The position numbers and the translations under genes are program-made. This document shows, in pieces, positions 32,972 to 40,386 of a DNA stretch of 45,496 nucleotides. Below the pieces are notes generated by a model. It searched no databases and had not been told where the DNA came from. It worked only from the letters and a program-made list of their open reading frames with translations. Source of the stretch: CAZVJA01 sp964626885 (GTDB taxonomy: Bacteria; Planctomycetota; Planctomycetia; Planctomycetales; Planctomycetaceae); NCBI GenBank assembly GCA_964626885.1, contig CAZVJA010000017.1, positions 1 through 45,496 of the forward strand, read 5' to 3'. The number at the start of each line of letters is the position of its first letter. Positions within the stretch are counted from its first letter, which is position 1.

Positions 32972-35059
32972 ATGCGTTTCTCCTTGGCTTGGGATAAGAT
33001 TCGTTGTTTACTTGCGGCTGCGGCGGCACTCTGCTTGCTGTTCGGGCATTCGGTGCTGTGGGCCGACGGTCTGGCCGACAATCATCCAGAGAGCGTTCGT
33101 CGATTACCAAAACTCGGCATCGACGTCCCCGCCGATAAGCGAGCGGCCATCGAGACAGCTGTCGGACGATTGGGAAAATCGATTGATGACTTGAAGACAC
33201 GCGCGAAGGACGAGCGAATCCGTGCCCTGCTCCCCGACGTGCAAATCTACTGGCAGGCAGTCCGCGACGCGCTCGACTACCAGGAGTTCTTCACCGAAAA
33301 GGAACCGGACGTCGCACTGGAATTGCTCGCCGAAGGAGAGCAGCGGGCCGAGCAACTCGCGAAAGGGAACCCGCTTTGGACGAAGGCCACCGGTCTCGTT
33401 GTTCGCGGGTATCTCTCGAAGATCGACGGTTCGGTACAACCGTACGGTCTCGTGATTCCCGAGAGCTACGTGCCATTGGGAACGGATAAGATCCGGCTGG
33501 ACGTCTGGTTTCACGGGCGAGGCGAAACGCTCAGCCAGGTGAACTTTCTCGCTCAACGAAGATCACAACCAGGAACGTTCGCGCCGCCGAACGCCATCGT
33601 GCTCCACCCGTACGGCCGCTACAATAATGCCGCCAAGTTCGCGGGGGAGATCGACGCCCTCGAAGCGCTCGATTCGGTCAAACGGCAGTATCGCATTGAC
33701 GACGACCGCATCACCGTTCGCGGCTTCTCGATGGGGGGCGCCTCCGCCTGGCACTTTGCGGCACATTATCCCGGCTTGTGGGCCGCGGCGAATCCCGGCG
33801 CGGGCTTCTCGGAAACCCCCGAGTTCCTCAAATTCTTCCAGAAAGAAGACCTGCACCCCACGTGGTGGGAGAAAAAGTTATGGCACCTGTACGACTCCCC
33901 CAACTGGTCGCGGAACTTCTTCCACTGCCCCACGGTAGCTTACTCCGGAGAACTCGATATTCAGAAGCAGGCCGCCGATGTGATGGAGCCGGCGCTCAAG
34001 CGCGAGAACATCGAACTCGTGCACATCATCGGCCCGGGAACGAAGCATAGCTATCATCCCGCGGCACGCGATGAAGTTGAGCGACTCGTGTCGAAATTGG
34101 CGGAACGAGGCCGCGATCCGTTGCCACTATCTGTGCACTTCACGACCTACACGCTCCGCTACAACCAACTGGCATGGCTGACGGTGGACGCCCTCGATGA
34201 ACACTGGAAGCAAGCGAACGTGGACGGCAACATTCACACCAACGGTCGCATTGAGCTTGAAGTGGACAACGTAGCTGCGCTCACCATCAATATCCCTCCC
34301 GGTCGCTGGCCGTTCCGTGGATTTGCTGCTCCGCGGGTTCTCGTTTCTGATGCGAGCAGGCCCAGTGCTGCAGCAATGGAGATCAGTGGATCGCTCCCCG
34401 CGCTACGGAGCGATCTCAGTTGGAGTGTCTCGTTGCATCGCGAAGGGGATCACTGGTCTGCGGGACCGTCTCCGTCAAAGACATTGCTGAAAAAGCATGG
34501 CTTGCAAGGGCCGATAGACGACGCGTTCATGGATGCGTTTGTCTTCGTCCGCCCAACGGGGAACGGACGCAATCCGCAAGTCGATTCCTGGGCACGTGGT
34601 GAATTGGACCGGGCTATCGAGCAGTGGCGGCGGCATTTTCGCGGGCATGCGCGCGTGAAGGACGACCGCGAAGTTACCGACGATGACATCGCCGGTATGA
34701 ATCTCGTACTCTGGGGCGATCCTTCTTCCAACAGCCTCTTCGCCCGGCTGGCGGACCGCTTGCCGATCAAATATGAGGGAGAGGCGTTAACTGTCGGCGA
34801 CCAAAAGTTTCCAGCCGCGCATCACGCACCGATCTTGATCTACCCCAACCCGTTGAACCCATCGCGATACGTCGTGATCAACAGCTCGTTCACATTTCGC
34901 GAATACGCACATCTGAACAACGCGCGGCAAGTACCAATGCTCCCCGACTGGGCGATTGTCGACCTGCGAACTCCGCCGGATACCGTCTGGCCCGGCAAGA
35001 TCGCCGCCGCCGGCTTCTTCGGCGAACGTTGGGAACTGAAACCCGACACCGGGAAATGA
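32972..35059 (+). CDS. Secreted alpha/beta hydrolase (prolyl-oligopeptidase-like)
   Basis: The ATG at 32972 has CGAGGTC at 32959-32965 in front, so I prefer it over the ATG at 32954. The 695-residue protein has a signal peptide (about 1-32, ending SVLWADG). The middle part is an alpha/beta hydrolase: nucleophile Ser253 in GFSMGGAS, acid Asp329 in YSGELDIQ, and His359 in GTKHSYHP, a complete triad in the right order. The N-terminal part (about 40-150) is helical. The C-terminal part (about 390-695) is beta-rich and contains a second conserved-looking block (FVFVRPTG, then LWGDPSSNS). Likely an esterase or peptidase acting on an external polymer; the substrate is unknown. Confidence 0.88.
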   Translation: MRFSLAWDKIRCLLAAAAALCLLFGHSVLWADGLADNHPESVRRLPKLGIDVPADKRAAIETAVGRLGKSIDDLKTRAKDERIRALLPDVQIYWQAVRDALDYQEFFTEKEPDVALELLAEGEQRAEQLAKGNPLWTKATGLVVRGYLSKIDGSVQPYGLVIPESYVPLGTDKIRLDVWFHGRGETLSQVNFLAQRRSQPGTFAPPNAIVLHPYGRYNNAAKFAGEIDALEALDSVKRQYRIDDDRITVRGFSMGGASAWHFAAHYPGLWAAANPGAGFSETPEFLKFFQKEDLHPTWWEKKLWHLYDSPNWSRNFFHCPTVAYSGELDIQKQAADVMEPALKRENIELVHIIGPGTKHSYHPAARDEVERLVSKLAERGRDPLPLSVHFTTYTLRYNQLAWLTVDALDEHWKQANVDGNIHTNGRIELEVDNVAALTINIPPGRWPFRGFAAPRVLVSDASRPSAAAMEISGSLPALRSDLSWSVSLHREGDHWSAGPSPSKTLLKKHGLQGPIDDAFMDAFVFVRPTGNGRNPQVDSWARGELDRAIEQWRRHFRGHARVKDDREVTDDDIAGMNLVLWGDPSSNSLFARLADRLPIKYEGEALTVGDQKFPAAHHAPILIYPNPLNPSRYVVINSSFTFREYAHLNNARQVPMLPDWAIVDLRTPPDTVWPGKIAAAGFFGERWELKPDTGK

Positions 35060-35130
35060 ACCTTGTACCCGTTTGGCGAGGTTTCAAAGCACGCAACTCG
35101 GGCGTGGAGCTTCCTTACTGAGGTGCAAGT

Positions 35131-38064
35131 TCACTTGCCGGCGTCACGGTTGATTTCCGCTCTGGCCCGCAAGCCGCGGTTCTCGAACGTGAGGCCAAAA
35201 TCGAGCCAGCGCACATCTTTCAATGGCTGCGGCAGTGACGGACCGAACTTTGGTTCGCCCGGGTGTCCGTAAACGGTCGATTCCATCGTCTGGAATTCCT
35301 CGTTCCAGACATACTTGCCGCCGGCGGGGCAAACCAGCGTCGTGCTCCAGATCTGCTGGTGAAGTTGCACCGGCTCGCGATTGGGATAGGCCCGATGCCA
35401 CTCGTTGAGAATCGGTATGTTCGACCAGGCGCGGGCCTGCATCAGTTCGTGATACGACCGCGACCCGAAGACTTTCTCCATGAGATCGATCACCGCGCGA
35501 TCGACTTGCAATGCGAGACTCTTGCCGAGCCAAGGGCGAGGCGGAGCACTGGCTTGCTTGTTCGTATCAGTCGCAGCATTCGATTGTTTTGCCTCTCCTC
35601 CGGCGGGTGTATCCGCCGTCGGTTTCTCTGAGCCGGCTTCCGTTGTTTTCTTCCTGGCTGCCCGCCGGTCGAGAGACCGTTTGAGGAGGTCTTCATTCAG
35701 GGTCACTACGAGCATGTCGGGAGTCGCCGCGTAGTGCAGGGCGATTTTTCCCGCTGGGGGAAACGACTGCCGGCCGTTCTCCGTAGCCGCGATCTTCACA
35801 TACGGCTGTCCATTGTGTTCCAGGGAGGTCCACTGCAACATTCCGGGAGCGGTCTGCTCGATGAATGCGCGAACGGCCCCCAGAAACAGCGTGAGTTTCA
35901 AACCATCGCTCACTTCGGCGGTGAATGCCACTGGCAAACGATGAATGTTCGCTTCCATAAAATCCGAGGCGGCGTTTCGGTTGGGATTGTCCTCTTTCTG
36001 CTGCTTCATGGCCGCCGCCAGTTCAGCCCAGAAAGGATCTTCATCGGCATACAGAGAGATCGACTCTCCCAGCCAGCCGAGCAGGCTCCCTCTTGTCGAT
36101 CCCTCCAACAAGTTATTGGCCCACTTCAATCGCTCTGACTTTTTGTTGATCGCCATTGCCCAATGCAGCAGGCTGCCGGAGTGGGGATCACCCGAGGTCG
36201 CTTTCAGCTCGGCACCGGAAACGATCTCAATGAACTCCCGATAGCTCGTTGAATCGATCAGCGGCATGACAGTGACGTCGGCCGCCAGTTTGTCGTCCCG
36301 AATGGAAAAGCTGACGGCTATCGGGTCGAAGAACTGACTCCAGTTCCGTTGATAGCCCTCCCGCCACCGGTTGTACGTGTCGGCTTCGGCCTTGGTGACC
36401 TTGGTGAACTCGAGTTCGGCAATCGGAGTTTGAAAGTCGAGCATTCCGTAAGTTGATGACGAAATCCCCTGCTTCGTTCGCCACAAGGCTCCCAAATCGG
36501 GAACACGCAAGACCGTGTTCACTTCGCCGGGTTCGACGGTGCCATTGACGAGATCTTTCATCGAACGGGCCTGGTAGTGCGCCATGATCGCAGCCGCGCG
36601 CGTGCGGCGCGATGTGGCGATTCGCCATTTCGCGCTGCACCACCGACGAATCGTCTGGTCGCTGACGATCAACAATCCGCTTTCGTCCTTTCCGCGCGGA
36701 TAACGATCTCGGAAGAAACGGTATTCCGGCAGTGAGGCCAGGGACGGAGACTTCCCGGACGAGGCGTCGACGATGCGCTGCAGTTGAGCTAGCGAATTCG
36801 TGACCAAAATCGTTTTGCCGATCTCCGCCGTGTAGGAACAGACCGATCGGTCCGGAGAAACTGCTCCGGTGTAGGCCGTTTCGCCGACCGTTCCGTGAAC
36901 CAGTTTGCACCCTTCGTTGGCCTTCACGGCTAATGTGTGCTGCGTGTCAATGTGCGCCTTGAGCACAGCCGCGTTGCGGGTTTCAAACAGGACAGCAACA
37001 TCGGTCCCGGTCCGCAAATAGGGATCTGAACCGGTAAACGCGACTCCCGCCACGACCTGATCTCCCAACAAGCGCGAGAGTGCGGTGACCTCCAGGCAAA
37101 GCTGCTTCTGGTACCGTTCGCGAGAGCGGGCATCTTCGGCCCGGGGCTGCACGAACTGCAGAACCGGCGTTCCGCTGGCAGCCGCTTCGTCCATCACCCG
37201 CAACATCGACTTGAAATCGGGGAACAGCAGAGCGTGCTGATCGGAGGGCAGGTTCGAGGCCAGCGGGTCGGTCTCTGGATGAAGATTTTTCGTGAGCGGC
37301 TCCCAATCCATCTCGGTAACGCTGATCCCTTCCAGCGAGGACAACTCGACGGTCGGCTCCTCAGCCGCGGAAATTGGCAGGAGTCTGTCGAGTTGCAGGT
37401 TTTCGCTGACGGCCCGCCCTCCGGAGAAGACATCGAACGTGCGGTCAAAATGGGTCTCGTCCGTCACGTTGGCGGGGATGTTACGGATTTGCGAGTCAAA
37501 TTCCTCGAGGCTTTTTCCCGCGAGCGCAGCTTCCGCTTCGCGCATCTGATAGCGGAACCATGAAGCCCCGGAGCCCGGCGCGAGCTCCAGCAGTTGCTGA
37601 TAATGTTCCTTTTTGGTTTTGAAGAACGCCTCGCGTGCTTTTGAATCGGCGGTGCCGGCGGGAATCGAGAACTGAACCTTTTCATACCCGCTCCGATTCT
37701 GCTTCGGCACATACAACGTGCCGGTGACGTCTCGCCCTTGCGACACGTGAACGTGTAGCGCCTCAACATTCGCCATCCGGCTGTAGACCGAGCGCTGCGT
37801 ACTGGAAAGATAAATCTCTCCCTCACCGTCGAGGACCGCGTACGGCACGACATACTGCTGTGCCAAATTGTAGGGATAGTACGAGTCGGAATCGTCGGAA
37901 GCTTTGGGGAGCGTACCGGAAGTGATCTTGAGTTCCCGGAGCGGAACTTGAAAGTACGCTTCGTCGGCCATAAGAGCGTTAGCCGGCGACAGCACCGCGA
38001 AAGCGAGGGTGACGACGGACACAATGGAATGCACCGATATCGTGGGCACGAATTTTCGAATCAT
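35131..38064 (-). CDS. Large secreted protein of unknown function
   Basis: The 977-residue protein has a signal peptide (about 1-33, ending NALMADE). I recognise no domain with certainty; the layout (long alternating alpha/beta stretch with few cysteines, a region LLKRSLDRRAARKKTTEAGSE, then an Ala/Thr-rich low-complexity linker near residues 810-840) resembles the DUF3352-type large exported proteins, but this is a weak comparison. A region with FLGAVRAFIEQTAPG and IALHYAATPDMLVVTLNEDLL (about 745-800) is typical of that style. It is convergent with the hydrolase gene and divergent from the FAH-family gene across 380 bases. Confidence 0.8.
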   Translation of the reverse strand: MIRKFVPTISVHSIVSVVTLAFAVLSPANALMADEAYFQVPLRELKITSGTLPKASDDSDSYYPYNLAQQYVVPYAVLDGEGEIYLSSTQRSVYSRMANVEALHVHVSQGRDVTGTLYVPKQNRSGYEKVQFSIPAGTADSKAREAFFKTKKEHYQQLLELAPGSGASWFRYQMREAEAALAGKSLEEFDSQIRNIPANVTDETHFDRTFDVFSGGRAVSENLQLDRLLPISAAEEPTVELSSLEGISVTEMDWEPLTKNLHPETDPLASNLPSDQHALLFPDFKSMLRVMDEAAASGTPVLQFVQPRAEDARSRERYQKQLCLEVTALSRLLGDQVVAGVAFTGSDPYLRTGTDVAVLFETRNAAVLKAHIDTQHTLAVKANEGCKLVHGTVGETAYTGAVSPDRSVCSYTAEIGKTILVTNSLAQLQRIVDASSGKSPSLASLPEYRFFRDRYPRGKDESGLLIVSDQTIRRWCSAKWRIATSRRTRAAAIMAHYQARSMKDLVNGTVEPGEVNTVLRVPDLGALWRTKQGISSSTYGMLDFQTPIAELEFTKVTKAEADTYNRWREGYQRNWSQFFDPIAVSFSIRDDKLAADVTVMPLIDSTSYREFIEIVSGAELKATSGDPHSGSLLHWAMAINKKSERLKWANNLLEGSTRGSLLGWLGESISLYADEDPFWAELAAAMKQQKEDNPNRNAASDFMEANIHRLPVAFTAEVSDGLKLTLFLGAVRAFIEQTAPGMLQWTSLEHNGQPYVKIAATENGRQSFPPAGKIALHYAATPDMLVVTLNEDLLKRSLDRRAARKKTTEAGSEKPTADTPAGGEAKQSNAATDTNKQASAPPRPWLGKSLALQVDRAVIDLMEKVFGSRSYHELMQARAWSNIPILNEWHRAYPNREPVQLHQQIWSTTLVCPAGGKYVWNEEFQTMESTVYGHPGEPKFGPSLPQPLKDVRWLDFGLTFENRGLRARAEINRDAGK

Positions 38065-38444
38065 GATTGAGCTCGCTTTCGAGTCTTTATCGATCGTTGC
38101 AGAACCGATTTACTGCCTCACCACCCCAGCGGTCCGCGGAGGCAGGCGTCTCCATCTGGAACCGACCTGGCCGTAGAGAGCTACCCTGTCGAGAGGCGGC
38201 GGAGATTCGGAATTATAACGCGGAAGATGCGAAATAGATCGTCGGGACATACTCCTGGCGTCCGTCGACCCGCAAGCAGACGACTCCTTGATGGCCGCCC
38301 CTCGACTTTACACTCCGCATCGGCGACACTGATCGCTGGAAACATCCCGGAGGAGAAGTCGCATTCCCTCCACGCGGACAGGTTTGCGATGGAGAGTCTA
38401 TTGCTGATCCATGCTTTCCAGCAATCAATATCGGAGAATCTGCC
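38065..38444. other. Divergent intergenic region
   Basis: These 380 bases lie between the large secreted protein gene (left) and the FAH-family gene (right) and must hold both promoters. I see a clear ribosome binding site GGAGA at 38433-38437 for the right-hand gene. No repeat, hairpin or RNA gene of note is visible. A minus-strand frame through 38213-38587 shows no protein features. Confidence 0.5.
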
Positions 38445-39308
38445 ATGACCCGACCAGCCCTGTGGAATTTACGCGCCATTTGCACACTTTGTATCGCTCT
38501 TTGTTTCGTTGTTGCAAGCGTTGCCGTCGGTGCAGAGAAAACGGCCAGTCCCGTGAAGTATGTGCGATTCCAGCAGGGGAACACCATCGCCTATGGAATT
38601 GTCGAAGGAGATCGGATCCGCGAGATCGACGGCGATCTGTTCGGCCAATGGAAACCGACCGAAGCAACACACGAACTGGCGGAAGTTACGCTCCTGGTTC
38701 CCACAACCCCCTCGAAAGTGATCGCGCTGGCCGGCAACTACAAGGACCACCTGGGAGACAAGCCCGCTCCGAAGTTTCCCGAGCCGTTTTTCAAACTCCC
38801 CTCGTGTCTGCAACGTCACGAAGGACCGGTCGTGCAGCCGGCGGGGGCCGAGCCGATCCATTACGAGGCCGAGGTGGTCATTGTCATCGGCAAACGGGCC
38901 CGCAAGGTTTCGGAAGATCAGGCGCTCGATTACGTGCTGGGAATCACCTGTGGCAACGATATCAGTGCCCGTTACTGGCAGAAGAACGACATCCAATGGT
39001 GGCGGGCGAAGGGATCCGACACTTTCGGTCCGGTCGGGCCGTACATCGCGACGGGGCTCGACTACGGCAACCTCAACATGGAACTCCGCGTCAACGGTCA
39101 GGTCAAGCAGAAGACGAACACCCATAACATGATCCATAACATCGCCCAAACGGTAAGCTTCATCAGCCAACACGTCACCCTGGAGCCGGGGGATCTCATC
39201 TTCACCGGCACGCCGGGAAAGACCGAAGGGATGAAGCCGGGAGATGTGGTGGAAGTGGAGATCGAAGGGGTCGGGATTTTGCGCAATAAGATTGTGGCGG
39301 AAAACTGA
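38445..39308 (+). CDS. Fumarylacetoacetate hydrolase family protein with a signal peptide
   Basis: The 287-residue protein has GGAGA in front of its ATG. The hydrophobic segment at about residues 10-29 (ICTLCIALCFVVASVAVGA) is a typical signal peptide with a cleavage site before EKTAS, so the enzyme is exported. The FAH fold follows from about residue 70: ALAGNYKDHL, FFKLPSCL, the metal-binding HYEAEVVIVIGK block and GNDISARYWQ, then GPYIATG and FTGTPGKTEGMKPGD. Family enzymes cleave C-C bonds of acylpyruvate-type or catechol-degradation compounds with a divalent metal; export is unusual. The ZIP transporter gene follows 48 bases later in the same direction. Confidence 0.93.
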   Translation: MTRPALWNLRAICTLCIALCFVVASVAVGAEKTASPVKYVRFQQGNTIAYGIVEGDRIREIDGDLFGQWKPTEATHELAEVTLLVPTTPSKVIALAGNYKDHLGDKPAPKFPEPFFKLPSCLQRHEGPVVQPAGAEPIHYEAEVVIVIGKRARKVSEDQALDYVLGITCGNDISARYWQKNDIQWWRAKGSDTFGPVGPYIATGLDYGNLNMELRVNGQVKQKTNTHNMIHNIAQTVSFISQHVTLEPGDLIFTGTPGKTEGMKPGDVVEVEIEGVGILRNKIVAEN

Positions 39309-39356
39309 TCCTCGTTTCTTCGGTGAGCATGGACACCGCTCGTTAATGCAATTATT

Positions 39357-40355
39357 GTGCAAGAAGAATTGGGGTCGTCTCTTTCCGTCGTTCTGAAAAA
39401 CTTCATGCTCCCTTCCCTGCTGGTCATCATTTATTGCCTGTTGATCGTCGTCGCTTCGCTCGGCGGGGGATGGTTGCCGACGGCAGTCCGCCTCACACAT
39501 GCACGTTTGCAACTCCTGATGAGCGCGGTGGCTGGGCTGATGCTCGGCGTCGCGTTGTTCCACATGCTCCCGCATTCGTTTCAGCAGACGACCTCGCTCG
39601 ACACGACGATGGGTTGGGTCATGGCCGGTTTGCTGGCGATGTTCTTTCTGATCCGCGCATTCCATTTTCATCAGCACGATGTCTCGACTCCGGAGAATGG
39701 AGACGGTCCACAGCAGGAGGAGGTACATACCCACCACGACGAACATCACGGCCATATGCATTCGCCAACCTGCGCGCATTCGATGCATGCCGCTGGGAAT
39801 GAAGGACGGGCGCATCTGCGTTGGATCGGCATGGCGTGCGGATTGTCGCTGCATACGCTGATCGACGGCATCGCCTTGGCCGCCGGGGTGGAAGCCGATG
39901 CCGCCCAGCAGGCCGGTTGGCCCTTTTACGGTCTGGGGGTTTTCCTCGCCATTTTGCTGCACAAGCCGCTCGATGCGATGTCGATCAGCTCGTTAATGGA
40001 AGCGCAGGGGGTGCGTGTCGGCTGGCGTCAGGCAGCGAACGGGGCGTTCGCGGCGATGTGTCCGCTGGGAGCGATTCTGTTCGTGCTCGGCTTAAGACGA
40101 TTCTCCGGGCAGGAACAGGTAGTCATTGGCTGCGCGTTGGGGTTCGCAGCGGGGGTGTTTCTGTGCATCTCGTTGAGCGACCTGCTGCCGGAACTCCAGT
40201 TCCACGAGCACGACCGCATGAAGCTATCGGCCGCACTTCTGGTCGGGGTGGCGACGGCATACGCAATCGGCCTGTTGGAACCGGCACACGTACACGTCAT
40301 TACGTCGGACCGCGCCCTGCGAAACACTCCGCCGGCGAACGAAAAGCAACCGTGA
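39357..40355 (+). CDS. ZIP family metal transporter
   Basis: The start is uncertain: a GTG at 39357, a TTG at 39369 or an ATG at 39405 are possible, none with a strong ribosome binding site. The product of up to 332 residues has about eight hydrophobic helices, as in ZIP proteins. A His- and Asp-rich loop (HTHHDEHHGHMHSPTCAHSMHA, shown here in two parts: HTHHDEHHGH and MHSPTCAHSMH) lies between the third and fourth helices, and the conserved helix block GLSLHTLIDGIALAAGVEAD and FLAILLHKPLDAMSISSLM holds the His residues of the transport path. It would bring zinc or another divalent metal into the cell. It may serve metal supply for the FAH-family enzyme upstream, though this is only inference from position. 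Confidence 0.92.
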   Translation: MQEELGSSLSVVLKNFMLPSLLVIIYCLLIVVASLGGGWLPTAVRLTHARLQLLMSAVAGLMLGVALFHMLPHSFQQTTSLDTTMGWVMAGLLAMFFLIRAFHFHQHDVSTPENGDGPQQEEVHTHHDEHHGHMHSPTCAHSMHAAGNEGRAHLRWIGMACGLSLHTLIDGIALAAGVEADAAQQAGWPFYGLGVFLAILLHKPLDAMSISSLMEAQGVRVGWRQAANGAFAAMCPLGAILFVLGLRRFSGQEQVVIGCALGFAAGVFLCISLSDLLPELQFHEHDRMKLSAALLVGVATAYAIGLLEPAHVHVITSDRALRNTPPANEKQP

Positions 40356-40386
40356 GAGGGGATTCAATCCCGTCGTGTCGCGATGA

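Noticed and set aside
38213..38587. A 124-codon minus-strand frame between the secreted orphan and the FAH gene
   Set aside because: No signal, domain or ribosome binding site, and it overlaps the start of the FAH-family gene.
38469..39962. A 497-codon open frame opposite the FAH-family and ZIP genes
   Set aside because: It crosses two well-supported genes on the other strand and contains no recognisable domain.
40358..40371. Palindrome GGGATTCAATCCC between convergent ZIP and WD40 fusion genes as a terminator
   Set aside because: The one-base centre leaves no room for a loop; the effective stem would be four pairs, and there is no T-run.
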